Source of the DNA: Curvivirga sp965219885
Lineage (GTDB): Bacteria; Pseudomonadota; Alphaproteobacteria; UBA8366; Aestuariispiraceae
Direction of reading: 5' to 3'
Length of the DNA: 64,000 bases
NCBI RefSeq assembly: GCF_965219885.1
Contig: NZ_CBDCOT010000009.1
Coordinates: 1,736,001 to 1,800,000, forward strand
Below the pieces are notes generated by a model. It saw only the letters and a list, made by a program, of their open reading frames with translations. It ran no database searches and was not told the DNA's origin. Below are positions 34,423-42,875 of the stretch, in pieces (position 1 is the stretch's first letter; each line of letters starts with the position of its first letter). Position numbers and translations under genes: made by a program.

Positions 34423-34481
34423 ACTATATCTTTCTTAAGTTAATGGCGAATGCCGATTCATAGATTCTTAAGGAGATAAAA

Positions 34482-35111
34482 ATGGCTAAAGTATTGGTGC
34501 TTTATTATTCCATGTATGGACATATGGAAACCATGGCAAATTCAGTTGCAGAAGGTGCGCGTAGTGTTGCAGGTGTTGAGGTTGATTTGAAACGGGTTCC
34601 TGAAACAATGCCGGAAGATGTGGCGCGGGAAGCTGGGGCTAAACTGGATCAGGCTGCGCCAGTTGCTTCTCCGGAAGAATTGGCAAACTATGATGCCATC
34701 CTATTTGGGAGCCCAACCCGATTTGGTAATATGACAGCACAGATGCGTAACTTTTTAGATCAAACAGGTGGGTTGTGGTTTCAAGGTGGTTTGATTGGTA
34801 AAATTGGCTCTGTTTTTACCTCAACAGGTACAAATCACGGGTCGGAAACAACTATTACCTCATTTTGGAATACTTTGGCGCATCACGGTATGTTAATTTC
34901 GGGTTTGCCGATGAAAGATCCGCGTATCACAAATACCGAAGGACCAAGAGGTAGTACATTTTATGGGGCTGCCATGATTGCAGGGCATGAACATAATCCT
35001 GATCCTGAAATTGATTTGGCCATGGCAAAATTGCAAGGACAGCATGTAGCGGAACTTGCTGTTCGTCTTGCTAACAGTCAGATAGACGCTGAAGCAACAG
35101 CAGCGGATTAA
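34482..35111 (+). CDS. wrbA: NAD(P)H:quinone oxidoreductase WrbA
   Basis: The 209-residue flavodoxin-fold FMN enzyme reduces quinones by two electrons, avoiding semiquinone radicals. Family marks are LVLYYSMYGHMETMA (FMN phosphate loop), FGSPTRFGNMTAQMRNFLDQ, FTSTGTNHGSETT and a GGAMIAGHE-like end (GAAMIAGHE). Length is normal. The ATG follows AAGGAG. A LysR gene is divergent, and a terminator follows. Induction by quinones or electrophiles is likely by analogy. Confidence 0.93.
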   Translation: MAKVLVLYYSMYGHMETMANSVAEGARSVAGVEVDLKRVPETMPEDVAREAGAKLDQAAPVASPEELANYDAILFGSPTRFGNMTAQMRNFLDQTGGLWFQGGLIGKIGSVFTSTGTNHGSETTITSFWNTLAHHGMLISGLPMKDPRITNTEGPRGSTFYGAAMIAGHEHNPDPEIDLAMAKLQGQHVAELAVRLANSQIDAEATAAD

Positions 35112-35121
35112 AGCGATGTTG

Positions 35122-35150
35122 AAAAGCGGCTCTACGGGGCCGCTTTTATT
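35122..35150 (+). terminator. wrbA terminator
   Basis: AAAGCGGC and GCCGCTTT pair around TCTACGGG, followed by TTATT. It starts ten bases after the wrbA stop. Confidence 0.85.
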
Positions 35151-35254
35151 ATATCCTAAATCTATCTACAGTTTTCTCTATTGGGGGAATTGTCAGATTG
35201 GTTTTGAAACCCTACTTTTATAACAAGATAAAAAATTAAATTGATAGGTGGATC

Positions 35255-35935
35255 GTGAACGGTGTCGGCAGAGATGCAATTAAAGATGGATTTTTTCAAC
35301 AGATGGCTGAAGAAGGTGAACGCCTTGGCCTGATCCGTCGTTGTACACCTGAAGAACGCGAAGCCAGCTGGCGTCATATTCTTTCAACTAATCCAAATGA
35401 ATGCGGTAGCGTTTGGATATTTGCTTATGGATCCTTATTATGGAATCCCGCTTTTCATCTGGTTGATCGTGTTGATGGACGCCTCTTTGGATATCACCGT
35501 TCCTTTTGTTTGAGAACCTATATCGGGCGTGGTTCACCGGAACAACCGGGCTTGGTTTTGGGATTGGAAGCTGGTGGGTCATGTTGTGGGCAGGCCTTAA
35601 AGGTTGATCCAACCAAATTGGAAGAAGAGCTGGATGTTATCTGGTCTCGTGAAATGGTAAGCGGTGCGTATCATCCGCGTTGGGTCAACTTAAAGACTGA
35701 TCAGGGTGACGTGCCTTCTGTCGCATTTGTGATGGACCAAAATTATGATAATTATGCAGGCGATTTAAGCTTTGAAGAAAAGTGCCATGACCTTGCTCAT
35801 GCCCAAGGGGCGTTAGGATATGCCTCTGATTACCTCTATGAAACTGTGGCGGCGATGGATAAGATGGGCTTCAAAGATAAAATGCTGGATCAATGCGTAA
35901 AGCGTGTAAAAGAAATCCAGTCTGACAATAAGTAA
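35255..35935 (+). CDS. ChaC-like gamma-glutamylcyclotransferase
   Basis: The 226-residue protein matches the ChaC family, which releases 5-oxoproline from glutathione. It shows FAYGSLLWNP (substrate loop), FGYHRSFCL, and WSREMVSGAYHPRWV with the likely catalytic glutamate. The start is GTG at 35255 with AGGTGG upstream. It lies 19 bases before msrB, so a thiol or oxidative-stress operon is a fair inference. Confidence 0.88.
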   Translation: MNGVGRDAIKDGFFQQMAEEGERLGLIRRCTPEEREASWRHILSTNPNECGSVWIFAYGSLLWNPAFHLVDRVDGRLFGYHRSFCLRTYIGRGSPEQPGLVLGLEAGGSCCGQALKVDPTKLEEELDVIWSREMVSGAYHPRWVNLKTDQGDVPSVAFVMDQNYDNYAGDLSFEEKCHDLAHAQGALGYASDYLYETVAAMDKMGFKDKMLDQCVKRVKEIQSDNK

Positions 35936-35954
35936 AATTGATAGGATTTGAGCG

Positions 35955-36359
35955 ATGTCTGAAAAGATTGAAAAGTCTGACCGTGAATGGAAAGAAATTC
36001 TAACTCCTGATGAATATTATGTATGTCGTGAAAAAGGGACGGAACGCGCCTTTACGGGTGAATATTGGGATGTGTTTAAGGACGGCACTTATAACTGTCG
36101 TGCATGTGGGGAAACGCTTTTTCGATCAGAAACTAAGTTTGATGCAGGTTGTGGTTGGCCAAGCTTCTATGAAGGCATCGATAAAAGTAAAATCAACGAA
36201 CATGAAGATTTAAGCTATGGCATGCGTCGGGTTGAAGTGACTTGTGCCAAATGCGACAGCCATCTGGGGCATGTTTTTCCAGACGGTCCAGCCCCGACAG
36301 GCATGCGATATTGTATTAATTCCTTGTCGATTCAACTTGATGAAGATGAAGGTAAGTAG
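35955..36359 (+). CDS. msrB: Peptide-methionine (R)-S-oxide reductase
   Basis: The 134-residue enzyme repairs the R-sulfoxide of methionine. Zinc ligands are Cys48, Cys51, Cys97 and Cys100; the catalytic cysteine is Cys120 in MRYCINS. CGWPSFYEGI and SHLGHVFPDGP are hallmark blocks. It has no signal peptide and is cytoplasmic. It is downstream of the glutathione-degrading ChaC-like gene and convergent with an aldolase gene (five bases). Confidence 0.95.
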   Translation: MSEKIEKSDREWKEILTPDEYYVCREKGTERAFTGEYWDVFKDGTYNCRACGETLFRSETKFDAGCGWPSFYEGIDKSKINEHEDLSYGMRRVEVTCAKCDSHLGHVFPDGPAPTGMRYCINSLSIQLDEDEGK

Positions 36360-36364
36360 ACAAT

Positions 36365-37117
36365 TTACCTTTTCATTTCTTCCAATACATTCTGCGCAAA
36401 TCCGGTGAGATAGCCAAAATCGGTGCCTATGGACATGAATTGATATCCCCATTTAATCATTTCTTTAGCCATTGCTGTATCTCCGCAATGAATGCCTGCA
36501 TAGACGTTTTTCTTGCGACACGTATCCGCGATAAGTTTTATGGCATCGCGTACAGCTTGATCTTCCGGCATAGACATTGGTTGGTTGCCATAGGTGAAGC
36601 CTAAGTCATTTGGGCCAACCAAGATAGCATCCAAACCTTCGGTTGATAATATTGCATCTAAATTTTCGACAGCTTGTTTTGTTTCAATTTGGGCAATGGC
36701 CATAACGTTGCCATTAGCTTTTTGGGTGTAATCACTTCCATAATAAAGCCCTGGTTTCATAGGGCCCCAACTACGTCCACCTTCAGGTGGATAGCGCAAT
36801 GCATGGACAAACTTTTTTGCTTCTTCTGCTGTATTCACCAAAGGACAAACCACACCGAGGGCCCCACGGTCCAAAGCACCCATAATCAATCCATCATCAT
36901 TTGTGGCGACGCGCACGATAGGCGTGCAATCGGTACCGATGAGTGGGGTGATCATATGATCCACATCATTACTATCGATCAGGCCATGTTGTTGATCAAT
37001 AAACACAAAGTCCATCCCCACATTGGCAACGCTTCGTGTAACTAAAGCGCTGTCCATATCAGCGAAAAGGCCGTAACCAGTTCTACCAGCTTGTAACTTT
37101 TTTAGTAGTGAATTCAT
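36365..37117 (-). CDS. HpcH/HpaI-family aldolase
   Basis: The 250-residue class II aldolase resembles 2-keto-3-deoxy sugar acid and HpcH enzymes. FVFIDQQHGLID carries the catalytic His, RYPPEGGRSWGP the pyruvate-binding region, QIETKQAVENLD the metal-binding Glu, and VGPNDLG the metal-binding Asp. Usual proteins have E rather than Q before the catalytic His; the change is noteworthy but not disabling by itself. The substrate is unknown. Confidence 0.85.
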   Translation of the reverse strand: MNSLLKKLQAGRTGYGLFADMDSALVTRSVANVGMDFVFIDQQHGLIDSNDVDHMITPLIGTDCTPIVRVATNDDGLIMGALDRGALGVVCPLVNTAEEAKKFVHALRYPPEGGRSWGPMKPGLYYGSDYTQKANGNVMAIAQIETKQAVENLDAILSTEGLDAILVGPNDLGFTYGNQPMSMPEDQAVRDAIKLIADTCRKKNVYAGIHCGDTAMAKEMIKWGYQFMSIGTDFGYLTGFAQNVLEEMKR

Positions 37118-37193
37118 CTGTTTTCCCCGATTTAGGATGTCATCTTTGGGTGGATTAGAAGAGGAAAATTGAAAGATAGCAAGCTTTTAAAAC

Positions 37194-38123
37194 TTAATAG
37201 GGAAGTGCCATACTCATTGCCCAATAGTGATAGACAATAATCCGACCTCTGTCATTTGGCAGGAAACGATAGCCAAAGCCAACTTCGGTAAGGTCTGAAA
37301 CTAACATGGCTTCACGATGTCCGTCTTTTGACTTTTTCCAAGCTTCAACGACTTCTTCAGGTGTAGTTTGACCTGCAGCAAGGTTTTCATAGATTTTTTC
37401 GTATTCATATCCCATTTGATTTGCGCGAAAACCGGGGTCTTTTCCGCGTAAGCTTATATGGTCAAAATAATCATAAGTTGCCATGTCATCTGCATGATAT
37501 TGAGCCGCTTGATGTAGCCGATTATTCATGACCAGCGGGGATAATCCATATTGTGCCCGAAATCTGTTTACGGCTTTTAAAAGGCCTTTTTTCCAATCTG
37601 ACCTTAATTGTTTCGTTTCTTGAGCTGCGAGGATGATACGTACATTTTGTATGTCACTGCGGCGTTTTTTAAAGTTGGGCCCAATATAGGCAATTCCCAT
37701 ATGCGTGAAATTCTTATCGCCAATTAGACGTCGACCATTGGACGTATTCATCAGGTTATTGGTAAAGCTTTCTTTACTGCGCTCATTGGCAAATACTCTA
37801 ACGGCGACTGCACCCGCATTGAAGCTCACTTTTGCTAAAGATTCACGAAGCCAATTGTCAGGATAATTTAAATTGCCAGTTTGCATAAAACGTGAAGCGA
37901 TTTGTTGAGCAAGATGGGCAAGACGTGGATCATTCACCCATTTTTCCTGTCCTTTTGTCGCCTGCCAATTGTTGATCACATGTGCTGCATGGTGAGTCAG
38001 TTTGCGATCTTCTTTGGTGATCAAACTTTGTGCATGGGCTGAAAGGCCAAACAAAAATGGCAACAACCCTAAGAGGATTGCTGCCATGATTTTTTTTATG
38101 CAATGCAAATAACCAAATGTCAT
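37194..38123 (-). CDS. Secreted CAP-domain (SCP/PR1) protein, possibly a tandem
   Basis: The 309-residue protein has a signal peptide (1-32, ending AHA). The C-terminal half (about 175-305) is a good CAP domain: VNRFRAQYGLSPLVMNNRL, AQYHADDMATYDYFDH, YEKIYENLAAG and HREAMLV. The N-terminal half (about 40-165) has a similar order of helices (HHAAHVINNWQATKG, RLAHLAQQIASRFMQ) but lacks the His/Glu motifs, suggesting a degenerate second copy. Its role in bacteria is poorly known. The AGGAG ribosome site is inside a palindrome at 38136-38149. Confidence 0.8.
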   Translation of the reverse strand: MTFGYLHCIKKIMAAILLGLLPFLFGLSAHAQSLITKEDRKLTHHAAHVINNWQATKGQEKWVNDPRLAHLAQQIASRFMQTGNLNYPDNWLRESLAKVSFNAGAVAVRVFANERSKESFTNNLMNTSNGRRLIGDKNFTHMGIAYIGPNFKKRRSDIQNVRIILAAQETKQLRSDWKKGLLKAVNRFRAQYGLSPLVMNNRLHQAAQYHADDMATYDYFDHISLRGKDPGFRANQMGYEYEKIYENLAAGQTTPEEVVEAWKKSKDGHREAMLVSDLTEVGFGYRFLPNDRGRIIVYHYWAMSMALPY

Positions 38124-38168
38124 TCGGTGTAGGCTCCTGAAATTTCAGGTTTAAACGTTTGAAATATT

Positions 38169-39269
38169 TTAGCTGATCGTAATTTTGGGTCCAGTATTTT
38201 GTGGTTCACCACTTAGGCTTGTCCATAATTGACTAGCGATGTCATTGTAAATTTTCGCATGTGCGGATTCTGGATCACTTTCGACAATTGGATTGCCATT
38301 ATCAGATGTTTCGCGGATATCCATATGAAGAGGGATTTCACCAAGGAATGGAATACCAAGTTTTTCTGCTTCTTCTCTTGCGCCACCGTGACCAAAGATA
38401 TTACTGCGATCACCACAGCTTGGGCATAGGAAGTAGCTCATATTTTCTATAATTCCTAAGACTGGCACGTCGGTTTTACGGAACATGTTTAGGCCTTTGC
38501 GGGCATCAATAAGCGCGATATCTTGAGGTGTAGAAATAATGACAGAACCTGCTAATGGGACATTTTGTGCCATGGTCAATTGTGCATCACCTGTACCTGG
38601 CGGCATGTCGACAATTAGAACGTCCAAGGGCCCCCAGTTCACATCGTTCAACATTTGTTGCAGGGCGCCCATAACCATGGGGCCGCGCCATACAACAGGT
38701 TGATCTTCATCGACCAAGAAGCCCATAGACATAACTTTGAGGCCATAGCCTTCTTTAGGATCGAGCATCTTACCATCTGCGGAGGTTTCCGGTTTGCCAG
38801 AAACACCCAACATACGTGGCTGGCTAGGACCAAAAACATCTGCATCCAGCATCCCGACATTTAGGCCGAGTTTCTTCAATGCGAGTGCAAGATTGATGGC
38901 GGTTGTGGATTTACCTACACCACCTTTACCACTGGCAACCGCAACGATATGGGTGATTTTGGACGCACCTGCATTTTTCTCTTGGGTGTCCGGTTTTTGC
39001 TGTGCTTTTTCTTGTGGCTTTTCTGCGGTTAGGATAGCCGTCACGGCAAGAACGCCTTTTACATCTTTCTTTACCAAGTCTTCGGCAGCTTTGCGCATAG
39101 GTTCAAATTTATCAGCATTTTCAGGATTACCGATATCGAGCGAGAATTGGACCATATTATCCTTTACCACTAATCCGGTGATCATATTCATTTCAACCAC
39201 GGATTTGCCATTTGGAAGTTGTAAGCGGGATAGGGCTGACAGAACCTGATCTTCTGTGACTTGTGCCAT
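38169..39269 (-). CDS. mrp: Mrp/ApbC P-loop Fe-S carrier protein
   Basis: The 366-residue protein has a N-terminal DUF59-type domain (about 1-85) and a MinD-like ATPase with SGKGGVGKSTTAINLA, LDADVFGPSQPRMLG and DMPPGTGDAQLTMAQ. CPSCG near the end is the bridging CxxC that holds a [4Fe-4S] cluster. It delivers clusters to target enzymes. ATG 39269 is preferred because GGAG lies just upstream; ATG 39281 overlaps that site. It is divergent from hflK, a neighbourhood common in alphaproteobacteria. Confidence 0.94.
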   Translation of the reverse strand: MAQVTEDQVLSALSRLQLPNGKSVVEMNMITGLVVKDNMVQFSLDIGNPENADKFEPMRKAAEDLVKKDVKGVLAVTAILTAEKPQEKAQQKPDTQEKNAGASKITHIVAVASGKGGVGKSTTAINLALALKKLGLNVGMLDADVFGPSQPRMLGVSGKPETSADGKMLDPKEGYGLKVMSMGFLVDEDQPVVWRGPMVMGALQQMLNDVNWGPLDVLIVDMPPGTGDAQLTMAQNVPLAGSVIISTPQDIALIDARKGLNMFRKTDVPVLGIIENMSYFLCPSCGDRSNIFGHGGAREEAEKLGIPFLGEIPLHMDIRETSDNGNPIVESDPESAHAKIYNDIASQLWTSLSGEPQNTGPKITIS

Positions 39270-39541
39270 TTTTTTCTCCATCTCGATTTGTTTGAAGGCT
39301 TTTTAAGTGATTCTTTATCAGTTCTTTTACAAAGCCTCTGGAATTCTTGGATTTGTGACATATATGAAAGATATCGGGCGTTGCAAGCCAGAAGTCATAA
39401 CTTAGGTCGTTTTTCTTGCGAATAAATCGCAGGAACCGTTGCCTTTGTTGTCTGCTTGGGGTATGCCCTTTAAAGGCCTGTTTTATATATCAGGCGGATA
39501 CAGATGAATATAATTTGGACGATGAAATAGGGATAGTAAAT

Positions 39542-40687
39542 ATGCCTTTGCAAATGAATTCCGGAAACGGCGGCCCATGGGGCGGCGGTGGTACCGGTGG
39601 CGGTAATCGCGGCGGTGGAAATGGCGGCAGCCCTTGGGGCAGTGGCGGGGGTGGTCCTCGCGGTGGTGGTCCACGTGGCCAAGGACCAAATCCACAAGAC
39701 ATGGAACGTATGGTTCGTGAAGGACAGGAAAAACTTAAAGAAATGATGCCAGGTGGACTTGGCGGTAAAGGTATTTTCCTGATTGTGGCTTTGGCAGCAG
39801 CTATTTGGCTGGGAACTGGTTTTTATACCGTTGAACCGGATGAACAAGGTGTTGAACTTGTATTTGGTAAATTGTCCCAAACAACGGGTTCTGGTTTGAA
39901 TTATAACTATCCGGCACCAATCGGTGAAGTGTTGAAACCAAAGATTACAACTGTCAATCAGGTTGAAATTGGTTTCCGTACATCTTCCAATTCACGTTCA
40001 AATATTTCTCGTGATTTGACGAATGAAAGTTTAATGCTGACCGGTGATGAGAACATCGTTGATGTTCAATTCGTGGTTCAATGGCTCATTGCGGATGCTG
40101 GCAAATTCTTGTTTAACGTAAGAAATCCGGAACAATCCGTGAAGTCTGCTGCGGAAGCTGCGATGCGCGAAGTTATCGGTAAATCTGAATTTAAGTCCAT
40201 TCGTACAGGTGGTCGTGCGCAAATTGCGGCTGATACAAAAGATTTATTACAAGAAATCTTGGATAGCTACGGTGCTGGCATCGCGATCCAATCCGTAAAC
40301 ATTAAGAAGGCAGATCCACCTGCACAGGTCATTGATGCTTTCCGCGATGTACAAGCAGCAAGTGCAGATAAAGAACGCGCAATTAACGAAGCGACAGCTT
40401 ATAAGAACGAGGTGACTGAAAAAGCCCTTGGTCAAGCTGAACAAGTTACACGTGCGGCGGAAGCGTATCGCGAAGAAAAAATTGCAGCGGCAACTGGTGA
40501 TGCATCCCGCTTCCTTCAGGTTTATGAAGAATATAAAGGTGCTGAAGAAATTACCAAACGTCGTATCTATCTTCAAACCATGGAAGAAGTCCTTGGTGGT
40601 ATGGATAAAGTCTTGATTGAAGAAGGTGAAAATGGCTCTGGCGTGCTTCCCTATCTTCCATTGAATGAATTAAAGAAATCTAACTAA
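39542..40687 (+). CDS. hflK: HflK, membrane protease modulator
   Basis: The 381-residue SPFH protein forms large membrane complexes with HflC around FtsH. A glycine-rich, low-complexity N-terminus (residues 5-57) precedes one membrane helix (GIFLIVALAAAIWLGTGFY). The SPFH region follows (VEPDEQGVELVFGK, QSVKSAAEAAMREVIGKSEF), then a coiled coil (VQAASADKERAINEA). ATG 39542 is chosen; the upstream 42 codons have no good ribosome site. It is followed by hflC after five bases. Confidence 0.95.
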   Translation: MPLQMNSGNGGPWGGGGTGGGNRGGGNGGSPWGSGGGGPRGGGPRGQGPNPQDMERMVREGQEKLKEMMPGGLGGKGIFLIVALAAAIWLGTGFYTVEPDEQGVELVFGKLSQTTGSGLNYNYPAPIGEVLKPKITTVNQVEIGFRTSSNSRSNISRDLTNESLMLTGDENIVDVQFVVQWLIADAGKFLFNVRNPEQSVKSAAEAAMREVIGKSEFKSIRTGGRAQIAADTKDLLQEILDSYGAGIAIQSVNIKKADPPAQVIDAFRDVQAASADKERAINEATAYKNEVTEKALGQAEQVTRAAEAYREEKIAAATGDASRFLQVYEEYKGAEEITKRRIYLQTMEEVLGGMDKVLIEEGENGSGVLPYLPLNELKKSN

Positions 40688-40692
40688 GGGGA

Positions 40693-41574
40693 ATGATGAT
40701 GAAGAAAAGTCCTATTGTTTTGATCATTCTCGTTATTGCGATTTTGATCGGTATTATGTCTACAGCTTTTACAGTACGTGAAACTGAAAAGGCATTGGTG
40801 ATGCAATTCGGTAATCCTGTTCGTGTTATTGACGAAGCAGGTTTGAATTTCAAAATCCCATTTGTTCAGAATGTTCGTTTCTTTGATAATCGCGTTTTAG
40901 ATTATGATGCGAATGTTCAAGAAATTCCAACATCTGATCAGAAGCAAGTCTTGGTTGATGCTTATGCGCGTTATCGTATTACTGATCCGCTTCAATTCTT
41001 CCAGGCGGTTAACAATGAATTTGCGTTGCGTGCCCGTTTAGATTCAGTAATTTCTCGTTCCTTGCGTGACGTTTTGGGTGAAGTACCTTTGGAAGTTGTG
41101 ATGACACCAAAGCGTGCAGACCTGATGCGCGGATTTACAGAGCGTGTAGAAGTTGAAGCTAGAAAGTTTGGTATTCAGGTTGTTGATGTACGTATCCGTC
41201 GTATTGACTTACCTGAAGAAAACTCTCAAGCGATTTATCGTCGTATGCAAACTCAACGTGAGCAAGAAGCACGTAAGTTCCGTGCGGAAGGTGATAAAGA
41301 ATCCCGTCGTATTCGTGCGGAAGCAGATAAAGAGCAACGCGTGATTTTGGCCGAAGCACGTAAAAATGCTGAGATTCTTCGTGGTGAAGGGGATGCGAAA
41401 GCGCAAGGTATTTATAATGATGCTTATGGTCGTGACGCAGACTTCTTTGACTTCTGGCGTTCTATGCAGGCGATGCAAAAAGGCTTGGGTTCAGAGAGCA
41501 CAACCTATGTTGGCCCACCAACTGGTGACTTCTTCCGTTTCTTCGGAGATGAAACTGGTAAGGGTGCTCAATAA
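40693..41574 (+). CDS. hflC: HflC, membrane protease modulator
   Basis: The 293-residue partner of HflK has one N-terminal membrane helix (IVLIILVIAILIGIMSTAF). The SPFH domain includes VRETEKALVMQFGNPVRV, LRDVLGEVPLEVVMTPKR and QVVDVRIRRIDLPEENS, and a charged coiled coil with repeated R-x-A-E-x-D-K-E follows. Three ATGs in a row follow AAGGGG; the third (40699) has the best spacing, so the true product may be two residues shorter. A strong terminator follows. Confidence 0.95.
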   Translation: MMMKKSPIVLIILVIAILIGIMSTAFTVRETEKALVMQFGNPVRVIDEAGLNFKIPFVQNVRFFDNRVLDYDANVQEIPTSDQKQVLVDAYARYRITDPLQFFQAVNNEFALRARLDSVISRSLRDVLGEVPLEVVMTPKRADLMRGFTERVEVEARKFGIQVVDVRIRRIDLPEENSQAIYRRMQTQREQEARKFRAEGDKESRRIRAEADKEQRVILAEARKNAEILRGEGDAKAQGIYNDAYGRDADFFDFWRSMQAMQKGLGSESTTYVGPPTGDFFRFFGDETGKGAQ

Positions 41575-41600
41575 TTTATTGAGTTTCTAGATAAGTGAGA

Positions 41601-41628
41601 AAGGCAGTCTTTGGACTGCCTTTTTTAT
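41601..41628 (+). terminator. hflKC terminator
   Basis: AAGGCAGTC and GACTGCCTT pair around TTTG, followed by a T-run. It lies 26 bases after the hflC stop. Confidence 0.92.
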
Positions 41629-41717
41629 TTATATGCTTTTGATACCATGTAAATATTTGATATGCTGTCGATGTGGGGCTTGAACTATCTGTTACAAACA
41701 GATGGCGGGAGAGCATC

Positions 41718-42233
41718 GTGGCCAAATATGATTCTGGATACTTTAAGGATTTTAACTTCAACAGCATAATGCGTTCTGCAAAAGTAGATGAAACTCTATT
41801 GCAAACTGTTGTTTGTCGAAATCTTTATACTTGGTGGAAATCTTTCCACCCAAAGTTACCTTCCAGAAAAGATTTTGATATTCTGGATCATCTTAAGGCT
41901 GCGCCTCATATCTTTATGATTGAAGTACTTCCAAATCATGAATTCTTATATCGCACGCAAGGTGAAGAAGTTATCAATTTGATTGGTATGAATAATATGG
42001 GGAAAGTGTTTTCCCGAACATGTGGGGATAAATCTATGGAAAATTTTGCGATTTTCCTGCATGAAGTAATCGATCATAGGAAAGCAATTCACAGTTATGG
42101 CACCATGGAAGCAATGGGACGTGCATTTCTACATTTTGAAGCATTCGATTTACCTTTGATCAACGAAGAAGGGGAGGTTACTCATATTCTGGGTGCTATC
42201 GCTTCAAGTGGTAAATATGATGAGAAATATTAG
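41718..42233 (+). CDS. PAS_5-type domain protein
   Basis: This 171-residue single-domain protein resembles the PAS_5 family: LYTWWKSFHPKLPSRKDFDI near 40, then FLYRTQGEEVINLIGMNNMGK. It lacks an output domain. GTG 41718 is preferred with GGAG six bases upstream; a GTG at 41673 has no site. It is separated from hflC by a terminator and lies 12 bases before the DUF2065 gene. Confidence 0.7.
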   Translation: MAKYDSGYFKDFNFNSIMRSAKVDETLLQTVVCRNLYTWWKSFHPKLPSRKDFDILDHLKAAPHIFMIEVLPNHEFLYRTQGEEVINLIGMNNMGKVFSRTCGDKSMENFAIFLHEVIDHRKAIHSYGTMEAMGRAFLHFEAFDLPLINEEGEVTHILGAIASSGKYDEKY

Positions 42234-42245
42234 GCAATAAAAATA

Positions 42246-42449
42246 ATGGATAATAATGATTTTTGGGCGGCGCTGGCGACAGCTGCAGGTTTGGTGTTTG
42301 TATTAGAAGGCGCCATCTATGCATTGTTTCCACAACAAATGAAAAACATGATGGTGCAAATAATGTCCATGCCGGCAAGCAATATTCGTAAAGGTGGATT
42401 AATTGCGGCTTTTATTGGTTGTGCCATTGTATGGCTCATTCGGGGATAA
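42246..42449 (+). CDS. DUF2065 family membrane protein (YjeT-like)
   Basis: The 67-residue protein has two membrane helices (about 6-26 and 48-66) with a short loop, the DUF2065/YjeT form. In many proteobacteria this gene is adjacent to hflC and a role with HflKC is suspected. Here a PAS gene intervenes. It is followed by the MerR gene after three bases. Confidence 0.85.
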   Translation: MDNNDFWAALATAAGLVFVLEGAIYALFPQQMKNMMVQIMSMPASNIRKGGLIAAFIGCAIVWLIRG

Positions 42450-42452
42450 GAG

Positions 42453-42803
42453 ATGAAGATTGGTGAATTGGCAAAAGAGACAGGTGTGTCCACGCATACG
42501 TTACGTTATTACGAAAAAATCGGCTTAATAGATACTGCCGCAAAAGATGCAAGTGGACATCGTAATTATGGGGCCTTTGAACTGGATTTGATCAATTGGG
42601 TTGTATGTCTCAAGAAATCCGGTATGCCGTTAGAGAAAATTAAAACATATGTGGCTGCCTTTAAGACAGGTGATGCGAATAACATGCGTGAAATGTTAGA
42701 AGCGCATCTTGTGAAACTACATAAGCAACAAGCAGATATTGAACATTATCTGGATGTGACAGAACGAAAACTCGCTTCCTTAAAAAAATCGACCACACAT
42801 TAA
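42453..42803 (+). CDS. MerR-family transcriptional regulator
   Basis: This 116-residue regulator has the MerR winged helix (MKIGELAKETGVSTHTLRYYEKIGL) and a coiled-coil dimer helix. It has no cysteine pair for metal at the C-terminus, so an organic or redox effector is more likely. The palindromic promoter at 42813-42844, just downstream, is a typical MerR site and drives the phzF-like gene. Confidence 0.92.
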   Translation: MKIGELAKETGVSTHTLRYYEKIGLIDTAAKDASGHRNYGAFELDLINWVVCLKKSGMPLEKIKTYVAAFKTGDANNMREMLEAHLVKLHKQQADIEHYLDVTERKLASLKKSTTH

Positions 42804-42812
42804 ATTAACCTG

Positions 42813-42844
42813 TTGACTTAGAGTATACTCTAACTTGTTAGGCT
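42813..42844 (+). promoter_or_regulatory. MerR-type promoter of the phzF-like gene
   Basis: TTGACT (-35, 42813-42818) and TAGGCT (-10, 42839-42844) are 20 bases apart, the long spacing MerR activators correct. The perfect palindrome TTAGAGTATACTCTAA (42818-42833) fills the spacer. Confidence 0.85.
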
Positions 42845-42875
42845 CCTCTCAAATCAAATTTGAAAGGATAAAATC

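Noticed and set aside
39470..39880. Minus-strand ORFs rich in Pro, Gly and His opposite the start of hflK.
   Set aside because: They are the complement of the glycine-rich low-complexity start of HflK.
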